Assembly (NCBI GenBank): GCA_023014485.1 | Contig: JAJOZX010003208.1 | Location: 334,001-398,000 of the forward strand | DNA: 64,000 nucleotides | Direction: 5' to 3' | Source: Bathynomus jamesi | Taxonomy: Eukaryota > Arthropoda > Malacostraca > Isopoda > Cirolanidae | Shown: positions 44,575-54,159 of the stretch, piece after piece | Position numbering within the stretch: the stretch's first letter is position 1 | Layout of the letters: each line of letters begins with the position of its first letter | Notes under the pieces: generated by a model | Told to the model about the DNA's origin: nothing | What the model saw: the letters and a program-made list of their open reading frames with translations, nothing else | Databases searched by the model: none | Translations under genes and position numbers: made by a program

Positions 44575-46135
44575 TTTTGAATTTTAAAATCAGTTTATGA
44601 AAGAATTAAAGTATGAATTTGTTTTGTTTCAAGTTTTAACTTTTAATGCAGCTAATATCATTTGATAAGTTTCTTTTCAGTTTTCAGAATTTAATATTTT
44701 TTTGTTAATCATCAAAATTGTATTAATATCATTTTTTTTTTGATTTATGTAGCTATTAAAAGTCAAATTGGAAAAATTAGTCTTAATTTGTATGTTTTAA
44801 TGTAGCTAATGTCATTTGATAAGCCTCCCTTCAGTTTTCAGAATTTAGTTTTTTTGTTCATCAAATTTTGATTAATATAATTTCTTTTTGGATTTACGGT
44901 ATGTATTAAAAAGGTCAAATTTAAAGAGTATTTTTAGCCTTTATTGCAAATATTCAAGTGTATTCATCTGTCTGTTGTTGAGTATGATCAATGACCACTC
45001 TAACTACATTTGGATTTTGATAACTTGACAGAGCTGGAGCTGGAGCCGGAGCCGGAGCCAAACATTTAAAAAAGATGGCTCAGAGCCGGAGCCAAAAGTT
45101 TTTTTTCTGGGTCCCACCCCTGGTGACAAGCTTGGCAAAGATTCACAAAAATCCCATTTCACAATAAACTCCAGAAACTGCAATGCTGTCCATTTCTTCG
45201 CCTCTTCAATGCTGATTTTGGCAGCTTCCAAATGCCTCCGAAGTTGTCCAATTTCCACACTGATATCTTCAGAGAATTCATTGAAAATCTGAGTCAAATT
45301 TGGAATATACTTCCGAAGTTGTTGTTCTGTTGCAACAACCAACAGGTTTTGGCTGAAAACAGTGAAGATTGACAGAATTTGATCCATTGCCTTAAAACGA
45401 ATCTCCAATTCTTGATGAAAGCGATCAAGACATTCAAACATAGCCCTTTTTACTTCCTCTGGCAATGTGAGACCAGCATCCTTTGCCATCTTTCCTGGCA
45501 TCCTTTTTCAGAGTTTTACTCTCCCTCTTCTCTCCATAGAAATGTCCATTTCCTCACACTTTCTAGTTGCATAATGAATGGCCCTCTCCACAATGCATTT
45601 ACTGGGTATTATAACATCACAATGATGCATTTATAAACACTTAAACATCACTATGATACCACATTGTCAAAAATTACTGGACACTGGTATAAGTACCATG
45701 ATATTGTTACAAACACCAGCACTTTATGCTTTATCATAATTATTTAATGAAACATACCTCATGTATGTGGAGTCACAGTGTCAAGTGAACAAGACTTGGT
45801 ATGTCAGTTGCAGCCAGCTGGCTATGCTCAACAAACTGATGACTAAAACGTCAATAAACGTTCGCCTTTCGATGTAATTTTTATCATATTTAATTTTTCA
45901 TTTGTAAATTTTGTATTGCCAATAAAAATAGAAATGTATTTTATAGTGGAAATTAATATTAAGCTGTTGTAATAGTTTGAACATTTTAAAATTTTTCTTA
46001 CTTTGGTGAATTTTTCATTTGGTTTGAAAACTTGTACTGGTATTTCAACTCTCCCGATGGCACCCCCCCCTCCTGGCTGTCACCTGGGGTGGACCGCCCA
46101 CCTCACCCCCCCCTTAGTACACCACTGGGTGGCTC

Positions 46136-46458
46136 CATTGTTAATATAAAGAAACCATAAACACAGTTACATGGAAAATCAAGATCCAATTGATCTCTGC
46201 AAATTGCAGATTGTCATATATATCTACTAGCTGTACATTAACTTCAAAACCTTGGATCCTGTGGACCAGTCATCAATACCACTACTGTACCAATTGTAGA
46301 CATCATATGGTTGTCTCATCACAAGAAGTTTTACATGGATCTATATAACTATAACCTGAATAATATAATAGAAGCTCTACAATTAAGGTAAAAGGAGTAG
46401 GTGGGACTGTAAAGACTGTATAGAGTATTTGAATGTACACCCACGCAAGGTCTCCCAT
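46136..46458. other. No gene seen
   Basis: AT-rich sequence between the hAT nest and the piggyBac MITE. Confidence 0.4.
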
Positions 46459-46462
46459 TTAA

Positions 46463-46695
46463 CCCTTTGAGGACCACAGGACATATTTGTCCCAACAGAA
46501 ATAATAATGTAAATTGTACAATGATGCAATGTTTCTGCAAATACATCTACATGTTTATACAGGTATCGTTTAGTTGTCGGAAAATTAACCCAAAAATGGG
46601 TCATTTAAGTGACTATAGTTACTAATATCTAATTGTAAATAACAATAAAACTTAAACTTTTAAGTTCAAAGAAATGTATACTGGTTGTCAAAGGG
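46463..46695. mobile_element. piggyBac-type MITE
   Basis: 233 bp flanked by TTAA (46459-46462, 46696-46699). Ends CCCTTTGAGGACC and, reversed, CCCTTTGACAACC. TTAA with CCCTTT ends is the piggyBac signature. No coding. Confidence 0.82.
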
Positions 46696-46929
46696 TTAAA
46701 GGTGTCTATGAGGTAAGTAAACATAATGAGTTTCATACATCACAGTGCTATGGGGGCACCACTCAGCAGAGAAATCTCTCTAAATAGGGGGTATAAAGAC
46801 AGAGTATCCCTAACCCAAGATGTTGCCTCCCTACATCCAATCACTCTGTGTGGGTGATGAGATTTACCCAAATAAAAAATAAACTATATATATATACTTG
46901 AGAAGCGTTCACAAACCTTTTCTCCACAC

Positions 46930-47230
46930 CATTACCAGTTCCAGCAAAACGTAATTACCAAATACCTCTTTCAGTCATTAATTTATCTAGTTTATTCTTA
47001 AAAGTCTCCAAAGTATGGGAACTCTCAACTTCTTCATTTAAGCTATTTCAGAATTTACTATTCTATTTGAAAAACTATGTTGTACTAACTGATTTACATC
47101 TTTGCTGAAAAGGCTTAAGGCTATGGCCTCTTGTACCGATGTCGCTAACCATTACATTACACTTCATTTTGAAAACATGAAGCCACTGGGCCTATTGAGG
47201 TTATCCAAGTCATGAGCTATATTTTATAAC
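46930..47230 (-). pseudogene. LINE reverse-transcriptase C-terminal fragment
   Basis: The minus strand reads VSDIGTRGHSLKPFQQRC, then, through two stops, SLNEEVESSHTLETFKNKLD and KLMTERGIW. This is the usual end of CR1/Jockey-type RT proteins (a TRGH..K motif followed by ..T...FK..LD). Upstream RT is missing. Not close to the LINE at 54.2 kb. Confidence 0.55.
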
Positions 47231-47940
47231 AAAATCTTGCAAAACATCAATCTCAGTCACTTAATTAACAGAATTATTTACTACTGGGTAATTCCAGCAC
47301 AGATCATACAAGAAAAAAGATGAAAATTTTACACACACCCTTTCTAATTTTACTATAATTGTTGTATAGCATTGCTTATACCAAAAAAACCTGAAATTTC
47401 AAGTTTCAGATTGATTGGACTTACGGTTTAAAAGTTATGGCCCTTCCAACTTGGGAGTTCTCAGGGACCCCCAAATTACAAATTGCCATATCTTAGCCCC
47501 TAATTGAGATAGAAGAATGATTCAAATTGCATTTGAAAAGTAATTTGTCAAATATTAAGTGAGTATAGACATGGATAGCAGCTTAGTTGAGGAGTAAAAA
47601 AGTTGACAATTTGTATTATTAAAGGGGTTTTTACCCCCCACCTCAGTGGATTTTAAAAGTTTTCATATCAGATTAAGCCCAGACTCTATCTGTATGAGTG
47701 GAATTTAAGAAATTGCTGTGTATTTAGGTGTAAACTGTGTGTTGAAATTTGAATAGTGATAACTTCACTGAAAAAAATTATATTTTCATTTTCACAATGA
47801 TTTGTCATCTGCATTTAATTTGATTTTTTTCCTGAAAAGTATGCTGCCTTATATGTAACTACCAGTACTTATTTAATTGTAAATTTGTTTCAAGAGTGAA
47901 ACAATTGAATTATTAGCAACTGCATTTTATTTTTATTCTA
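47231..47940. other. No gene seen; contains an old dispersed repeat
   Basis: About 47380-47590 resembles the reverse complement of 60100-60330: AAATTGCCATATCTTAGCCC pairs with a CAAATTGTCATATCTCAGTT-like sequence there, with TTATACCAA-type flanks. No coding seen. Confidence 0.4.
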
Positions 47941-47944
47941 AAAT

Positions 47945-48385
47945 GCGATGGACATCTGGAGCAGGGTACCATGGAAGAGGCCGCTGTTAACAGCAAGTCA
48001 CAAATTGGCACGTTATAAATGGGCTCAGAGGCACAAAAACTGGACTGTGGCAGATTGGAAACGTGTAATTTGGTCCGATGAGTCCCGTTTTTGTTTGTTC
48101 TCCAATGATGGGAGGCGACGAGTACATCACAGGTCCAATGAAGCCTTTAATCCTGAATGCGTCGAAGGTGTTGTTCAGGCTGGAGGTGGTTCCGTGATGT
48201 TCTGGGGATGTTTTTCGTACCATGAAATGGGCCCTCTCGTTCCAGTGACGATGAATTTGAACCAGCAGGCGTACCTCCGCATACTAAACTCGCTGGATTC
48301 GTGCGGTTATCAAGGCCAGAGGCGCCGTCACACGTTATTAGGTACATTCTGAGAGGGGTGACTAATTTTTTGTCCGGTGTGCTTA
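47945..48385 (+). pseudogene. Tc1-like transposase fragment
   Basis: Middle part of a Tc1/mariner-superfamily transposase. The frame 47948-48352 reads LARYKWAQRHKNWTVADWKR, VIWSDESRFCLFSNDGRRRV (catalytic Asp in WSDES), VVQAGGGSVMFWGCFSYHEM and LVPVTMNLNQQAYLRILN. The N-terminal DNA-binding domain and the final catalytic D/E part are missing. After the frame, GGGTGACTAATTTTTTGTCC then GGTGTG at ~48356-48382 looks like one terminal repeat. No left end was found. Confidence 0.75.
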
Positions 48386-48504
48386 TGTATTATTAATTTC
48401 TAAATTGGTAAACTTTAACTGCATTTTCTGGCAATTTTTATTTTTGCCTCATTATTAAGTAAAATATTATTTCACTTTTATTTTCTCTTTACAGATATAA
48501 ATAT

Positions 48505-48506
<2 letters not shown>

Positions 48507-48548
<42 letters not shown>
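48507..48548. repeat. (TA)n microsatellite
   Basis: About 20 TA dinucleotides. A second (TA)n follows at 48834-48854. Confidence 0.9.
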
Positions 48549-48549
<1 letters not shown>

Positions 48550-48834
48550 CCCCGCAAGGGGGTTCTAAGCTTGTGCTCTTGAGTGCTCTTTGTGCTCGTT
48601 TGTACGTGCTTGTTCCTGGAGGCTTCACATGCGCCCTCCCGGCCCTAGCACCCAAGGATGATGGGGCTCGACCCTGCAGTCCTTGTCATCCTTGGTCTTT
48701 TTCCATTTCGACTGTCCCCTCCACCCTTTCTTTTTCCTCTGTCTTTCCTCTCACTTTTTCTTTGTTTTTCCGCCGAGATATGCCCTTTTAAATAGAGGCG
48801 AATCCGTTCTTCCCGAACTTAAAAAAAAAAAAAA
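48549..48834 (+). repeat. Retroposon-like segment with A tail
   Basis: A GC-richer block beginning CCCCGCAAGGGGG and ending in 14 A's (48821-48834), framed by (TA)n on both sides. It looks like the 3' end of a LINE or a SINE. No coding or tRNA-like head was recognised. Confidence 0.4.
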
Positions 48835-48893
48835 TATATATATATATATATATTTTCATAAGCATAAGGCTAAGTTATAGTCTATATTCTATA

Positions 48894-49540
48894 CAGCTGT
48901 CCCTTGCTTAATGAAGGTTTGGTTAACAAATGTTCATTACAATGAAGGTTTTTATTCAATACTACTTTTGAATATTATAAAGGAAATTTTACTATAATGA
49001 AGGCAAAGATTTTTTAAGTCCATGGCGCACTACATTGGCAGTTCCTACAACACAGGCAAGTTTTCTCCCCCACTCAACACATGGTCTCCCACTGTCCCTG
49101 CAACACACTTTTGCAGCATCAATGTTTGTTGTGCATTCTCATGTATTGCATTCATAACAAAAGTGACATTCTATGAAGTGTTAGTGTTACTATTTCGTAA
49201 CCCCAATATATAGCATGGCATCAAAATGTCCAAGCTCAACATCATTACCCAATCCAATGAAGAAGAGGAAGGTGATAATGATAGAAATGAAGCTAGATAT
49301 CGTAAAGAGAAAGGAGAGAGGAGAGAAGACAAATTGGTAATTACACATTCATATTATGTAAAATAGATAATTTTGGTGAACTTTACCCACTCTATTTATA
49401 TTAGGCTATCAAAAAAAGTGTGCTAGCAACCAAACTGAATTTTTCCCATATAAAACAATAGAAAATTAGGTTCCACTTAACAAATTTTCACATAACGAAG
49501 GTATTTTAGGAATGTAACCCCTTTAAGTGAGGGATGGCTG
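48894..49540 (+). mobile_element. Internally deleted Tigger/pogo element
   Basis: 647 bp flanked by TA (48892-48893, 49541-49542). Left end CAGCTGTCCCTTGCTTAATG, right reversed CAGCCATCCCTCACTTAAAG. It keeps the first ~40 codons of a Tigger transposase from ATG 49215 (MASKCPSSTSLPNPMKKRKV, then IEMKLDIVKRKERGER); the rest is deleted. A different family from the Tigger at 37.5 kb. Confidence 0.85.
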
Positions 49541-49557
49541 TAATAATAAATTTTAAA

Positions 49558-50100
49558 AAAATGCCAACTTCTGGAGTTTGGAAATATTTTAGAATTGATG
49601 ATAAAGAGAGCAGTAAAGCTATTTACACTGTCCTGAAGAGACTCTTGTATCAAGAGGACCAAGCAATAAAGGTAGTAAATATTATAGCACAACTCCACTT
49701 TTTAAGCATCTACAAAGTAAACATCATAATGTACCAAATGGTACAAAATGAGAAAATGAAGAAAGATGAACCAAATAAAAGACTCTGAAGAAGCTATGAC
49801 TTCCTTTGCAACTACAGCAAAAAAACTCAAAACAACCAACAATTTTTCAGGTGAAAGAAAAAAAAAGAAAATTTAGGATATAAATTAAAAAAGAAGTATA
49901 GAAATTCATAGGAAAATAGAAGAAATGATTGTTGATCAGCAGCCATTTTCTTTAGTTGAGAATAAGGGATTTAAAAGATTGATAGAGCATTTGGCTCCAC
50001 AGTACAACCTACAGGTCTTCTGGAAGATATTTTAGTGAGCAGGTTATTCCAGACATATATATAGATACTAGAGTAAAAAATAAAATATTTAATGAAACTA
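49558..50100 (+). pseudogene. hAT (ZBED-type) transposase N-terminal fragment
   Basis: Fragments in several frames. MPTSGVWKYFRIDDKESSKA (49558) is a BED-finger start. Then KKDEPNKRL and, around 49920-50095, IEEMIVDQQPFSLVENKGFK, RLIEHLAPQYNLQ and QVIPDIYIDTRVKNKIFNE. The last three are the conserved segment between BED finger and catalytic core in ZBED-type hAT transposases. The core is missing. No ends were identified. Confidence 0.65.
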
Positions 50101-50280
50101 GCAATGTTGATTACATATCTTTGACTGCAGACTAGGGTGTTTCATAAATGAGAACCACATTATATTTTTAATCCACATAGATGCCTGTGTTCGTTTTACA
50201 TATTTATTACTCCTGGCCAAAAATGAGAGTCCTTCGACAACAATAAGGGGTCCTGAGAAATCACGCCTTATGTCAGAGAG

Positions 50281-51144
50281 CACAGACTCATCACTTCATC
50301 ATCATTTCCCCCTTCTGCTTCTTCGGAAAATCCTTCCTGTTCTTGAAAACTGCTTTCAGCAGGTACTGTTTGTCTTCTTCCTTGGTTGTTAGGGCAGTAT
50401 TGAATTTCTCGATGAGAGCGATCCCCGTTCAGCCGAGTCGTTCACTACAGCCAAGATGCGGACCCTAGCTAGGCCTGCTTGGTAGTGTGGGTCGCTTTCC
50501 CAAGACGAAGCAGGATTTTTGACGAAGGTGTCGTTGATCCCGAGTGTGGTGAAGAGATCCTTCATCCTCGAGGTAACGAAATCTGAAATCTTCTTTCCAG
50601 TCTTCCCCTCCAGATGCTTCAACGCTTTCCTCGATGCCGGCTTGGCGAGGTTCTCTCGCATCCTTTGTTTCTCTTCCTGAGGAACCCCTTGATCGAAGAA
50701 TGCCAAGCCAACCAGCATCTCGGAGAAGTACCAGAGGTGTCGTTTCATGGCCGCTTGCACTTGGCAACGTCGACGATCACGGCATCTTCCTCCAGTATTT
50801 CCAGATCCACACGTGGGGCCTGCTCTGCTCTCGTTGCACGACTCCAAGCCTTTGCGTAGGCCAGGGCAATGAATGGGCAGATTTCTGTGACTCCTTTCAG
50901 CTCCCGCCTGGTCATCCTGAACTGGTCCTGAAGGAGGTACAGCTTCAATCCGTAAATGGCTTTCGCCATCCACTGCGCATGGTGGTATGTTCCTGGCTTC
51001 CGCAGTGACACTTGACGACAGTCTCTTCCCCGAGAAAGAGGATAACCAATTGAAGAAGTTCTTGGTAGTCATCCCGCGGCTGACCAGAAGCCAGAGCTTC
51101 CTTGGAATCATTTTTCTTTTTCCTTGTGGGTTTGCAGCATTCAT
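50281..51144 (-). pseudogene. Unrecognised repeat-borne coding remnant
   Basis: I do not recognise the family. Pieces in order on the minus strand: QPRDDYQELLQLVILFLGEE (~51080), then RKPGTYHHAQWMAKAIYGLK and LYLLQDQFRMTRRELKGVTE, CPFIALAYAKAWSRATRAEQ (51005-50800), then, one frame over, HLWYFSEMLVGLAFFDQGVP, SWESDPHYQAGLARVRILAV and VVNDSAERG (50760-50420), and finally LIEKFNTALTTKEEDKQYLL toward 50290. The long 251-codon frame 51144-50389 mixes real and out-of-frame parts, so it is not one protein. No catalytic motif that I know. At least three frameshifts. Confidence 0.5.
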
Positions 51145-51176
51145 TCATTTCACAAGTTTAATCGTGAAATTCATCC

Positions 51177-51186
51177 ATATATATAT

Positions 51187-51229
<43 letters not shown>
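51177..51229. repeat. (TA)n microsatellite
   Basis: About 26 TA dinucleotides between the unrecognised remnant and the Penelope fragment. Confidence 0.9.
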
Positions 51230-51230
<1 letters not shown>

Positions 51231-52100
51231 GATGAATAAAGCCACGAAGGAAAGGAAACACAGAATGGTGCTCAAGTGCTTTCATCTAATGACATCCTCA
51301 GGAACACTGAAGTACATAGAGAGTTACAGCCTATATATATGCAAAGGTGGGCAGTTGCGGCGCAAAAAGTTGCGGCGCAACATTTTTGGTTGCGCTTGCG
51401 CTTGCGGCGCAACTTTTTGAAAAGGGTTGCGCTTGCGCGTGCGGCGCAACTATTTCAGCAGAGTTGTGGTTGCGGCGCTACAAAAATCATTGCGCGTGCC
51501 CACCACTGTATATATGTTGCAAAAAAATATATATATATACACACACACACAATAAATGGAGAAATAAAAAAAAAAATTGAAGGATTGTGGGAGGAGCATA
51601 CAAATTTGCAAGGAAAAACTACCGATTTTAGCACTTTGCCTGAATCCAACACAAGGTCAAATGAATTGTTTCCAACCAATATTATAGTTAATTAAAAAAA
51701 AATAATAAATTGAAAAATAAAAATAAAACTTGTAAGAGGAGCATACAAATTTATACTGGAAATCTGCCTAGGTTTTAACACTCTGCCCTTCTTGTCTAAG
51801 TCTGATATATATAAAAATAAATTGAAAAATAAAAGTTATTAGAGAAGCATACAAGTTTACCCAAGATTTAGCACTCTACCCTTCTTGTCTAAATCCATTC
51901 TGAATGAATTCAAAACAACGGGATCGAGTTGAAAATGTCCTTTGCTTATGTTGAAGTTATTTGTAAGTTGGATAATAGCAGACTCAAGAATATTTCTACA
52001 ACAATGTTGCTAGAGTGAAACAAAACTGAAACATTATTCCACTCAATACAGTGGGATAACTCTGACAAATGAACAAAAAGGACACTGGACCATGACTCCA
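51230..52100 (-). pseudogene. Penelope-like element, 3' end with tandem repeats
   Basis: The minus strand reads LSELSHCIEWNNVSVLFHSS at about 52080-51990 and continues at the nucleotide level as the same sequence as 58175-58390 on the plus strand (Penelope C-terminus after GIY-YIG). Then come three ~120-bp imperfect repeats (about 51585, 51735 and 51835), each with GAGGAGCATACAAATTTA and TTTAGCACTCTGCCC-like parts. At 51240-51330, reversed, is TGTTCCTGAGGATGTCATTA followed by GATGAAAGCACTTGAGCACC, the 3'-UTR signature often seen in these elements. A hAT MITE (51342-51508) is inserted. Confidence 0.7.
51342..51508. mobile_element. Small hAT MITE with TTGCGGCGC repeats
   Basis: 167 bp with a perfect 8-bp TSD TATATATG (51334-51341 and 51509-51516). 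Left end CAAAGGTGGGCAGTTGCGGC, right reversed CAGTGGTGGGCACGCGC. Nearly all internal sequence is TTGCGGCGCAA / TTGCGCTTGCG repeats. The end layout matches the MITE at 10060-10654. Confidence 0.88.
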
Positions 52101-52267
52101 GATTTGAAAAAATTTACTGGAGCACAGCTCTGAATTTACTTTTTTTCCCCTTACACCACTAGATAGGTTAATGATAGTAAACTCTTGAATTGACGACATA
52201 CCAATTACAAATTGTTTTAGCTAAACATAATAATACAATAATGTACAGTTTATAACTCACCTTAAGT

Positions 52268-53586
52268 TTATTTATTCATTGCAGCAGCAACAGTGGACGA
52301 TGTTAGACCTTGCATGTAGGCATTTGTTGTGAATTTACCACCATGTATGCTTGGCCACTGATCAATGGCTTTCTGTGTGATCATTACAGCAGATCTAGTG
52401 CCTGGAGCTGGACCCTCCTTCACAATTCTGCACAGCTTAGTCAAATGAGATGGCTTAATGGATCCTTTGTGTTCAACAATGTAACCAAGAATGGAGAATG
52501 TCCCTTCAGCTGGTGCTTCACTCCAGGCAGTTGATCCATCTTTATCAAAATGCTTTAATATCTCTGTGATTCCTTTCCACAGTTGTTCTATATATTCTGT
52601 CAGCCAATTTATCACTTGAGTCTTTTGTAAAACTACTTTCAGATCTGGTTCTGGATGGTCTAGCAACTTCAGCAACCTGGTAGTAATCAGAATGTTTCTT
52701 GATGTATTTGTAAACTTCATTTAGGATGTAATCCTCAGCTGTTAGTTCCTTTTGCTGCCCTGTGGTATCATGCTTAAATTCAGAAACTACATCATTTGCA
52801 TTTCCTCCATTAGCTAATTTGGAAATTGTTTCCATCACTCTTAACATAACAGTTTTCCCTCCTTTATAAAATATATTTTCTACAAATTCTGCACTAACTG
52901 TGGTTTTTTGAGCTACTTGCAACATAATCTTTGTTACATAGGAAATCAATACATAGAACTTGGCACTAATTTCTTTCTCTTGTGGATGATCAAAAAACAC
53001 AATTTTCCACAAATCTGTCAAATTGATCAAATTCGTAATTAACCATGCGAGTATCAGATTTGAGTTTTGGTCTCTTAAAACCAATGATATTGTCAAGAAC
53101 CATATTGGTATAGTCAAGGCCTGATCTCAGATTTGAAGTGTGATTCTGAATAAAGTCTAAAAGCTCACTTAGTTTACAAATTTTCTTCAATGCATCAACG
53201 TGGGCTCTGTTCACAAGATGCATTAAGTCCCATTGAAATTTGAAATTTTCTCCAAACAACTTTTTCATTTAGTTTTTAAATGGCTCGTTGTCCTTACAAA
53301 AAGCCCCATCTCCAACCATTCCAGATACCTTGGATTTAATTGCTTCTTCAGATAGTTTCAAGTGATTAGGAGACTTCAACACATCAAAAATTTCATTGGC
53401 CAAATAAACTCCTGATTTGCTGCGTACTAAATTTATCCCAGCAAGTTTTACAGTCTTATCTTCTTCACTCATAACTAATACAACTAGCATGCTTAATCCC
53501 AAAATTGTTCCAATGTCAGCTGTTATTGTTACTGAAGTTTGTTCTAAGAACCACTTTACAGTTTGTTCTTTAAGTTGATTATTTAA
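52268..53586 (-). pseudogene. Transposase-like remnant, family not named
   Basis: Minus-strand pieces in order: KWFLEQTSVTITADIGTILG, VMSEEDKTVKLAGINLVRSK, VSGMVGDGAFCKDNEPFKN (53595-53269); MKKLFGENFKFQWDLMHLVN, RAHVDALKKICKLSELLDFI (53268-52990); EISAKFYVLISYVTKIMLQV, NGGNANDVVSEFKHDTTG (53000-52720); LTEYIEQLWKGITEILKHFD, AWSEAPAEGTFSILGYIVEH (52640-52480), ending AVMITQKAIDQWPSIHGGKF near 52268. The middle (..GDGAF...WDL.H..NRAH..) resembles uncharacterised hAT-like proteins of invertebrates. One stop and a few shifts. Probably the C-terminal part of the same gene as 56092-56938. Confidence 0.5.
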
Positions 53587-53707
53587 CCCTTTCACTCACG
53601 AATTATGACATAGGGTAAAAAAGAAACTTGCCTTTATGTGTGGTTATATAAGAATCAATATGGTTTATTTTTCAGCTATACAATTGTCTACACAGTGAAT
53701 GAAAGGG
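53587..53707. mobile_element. piggyBac-type MITE inside the remnant
   Basis: 121 bp. Left TTAA then CCCTTTCACTCACG. Right reversed CCCTTTCATTCACTGTG, then CTAA (one change from TTAA) at 53708-53711. It interrupts the coding remnant. Confidence 0.72.
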
Positions 53708-53711
53708 CTAA

Positions 53712-54159
53712 TAGCTCACAAATTGTCTCGCACGCATGTGTGCTATGATTCAAATTTCCAACCTCACAACCTGACCTATGTAATACAGCTAGAAGTACTG
53801 GATATAGAGCCCATGCAGTGTTTGTTTTCATTATGTAGTAAAGATGTTGCCACATAAGTCTTCTATGCGTTTAGTAGTTCAGAGAAGATGTTTTCATCAC
53901 TTCATAAACAGCAGCTCTTTGATGATGCTGAAGTTTAATTAAATGTCTCTTCAGGTGGGTTTTCAGATTTCTAAACCATCTTCTTGATTTTCTCCTTGTT
54001 TGCATACATAGGTTAAATCTTTAACATTGAAGTAACCTTTTATGTTAGAATGTTTGTCTGAAGCACATGCTTTGGGGTCTGTGCAAGCTATGCAATATAA
54101 TGTAAACATTTTATCATCAGAAGCATCATCAATATCTTCTTGATTATCATCATCAAGAA
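53712..54159 (-). other. Possible middle part of the same transposon
   Basis: At 54160-53990 the minus strand reads LDDDNQEDIDDASDDKMFTL and then YCIACTDPKACASDKHSNIK, an acidic stretch followed by a Cys/His pattern (C-x2-C-x5-C-x3-H). The rest shows no clear coding. Confidence 0.35.

Larger units (their letters stand above)
41638..45122 (+). mobile_element. Middle hAT element (GGAGCC-repeat family)
   Basis: Inserted in the outer hAT with the perfect TSD GTGACAAG (41630-41637 and 45123-45130). Left end CAGGGGTGTGGAGTCGGAGC, right reversed CAGGGGTGGGACCCAGAAA. GGAGCCGGAGCC subterminal repeats at both ends. About 1.9 kb of its own sequence after removing the inner copy. Related to the MITE at 39084-39904. 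Confidence 0.9.
41182..46127 (-). mobile_element. Outer hAT element of a three-level nest
   Basis: TSD GGTGGCTC is perfect (41174-41181 and 46128-46135). Left end CAGGGGCGTACCTAAAG, right reversed CAGTGGTGTACTAAGG. On the minus strand it keeps a ZMYM1-like transposase fragment: 45501-45130 (KRAMFECLDRFHQELEIRFK, FSEDISVEIGQLRRHLEAAK, FLEFIVKWDFCESLPSL) joins, after removing the inserted element, to 41630-41400 (FLLTVCVSIASCERSFSKLK, catalytic Glu; MSQTRLTNLALLSIEH). The N-terminal and catalytic Asp parts are deleted. Its own sequence is ~1.45 kb. Confidence 0.88.

Noticed and set aside
50389..51144. 251-codon open frame as one intact protein
   Set aside because: Its first and middle parts are out of frame with the conserved-looking segments found in neighbouring frames; only the C-terminal third fits.
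51240..51330. Hammerhead ribozyme in the Penelope 3' region
   Set aside because: CTGAGGA and GAAA boxes are present in order, but the stem between them is weak and no stem III or I could be drawn with confidence.
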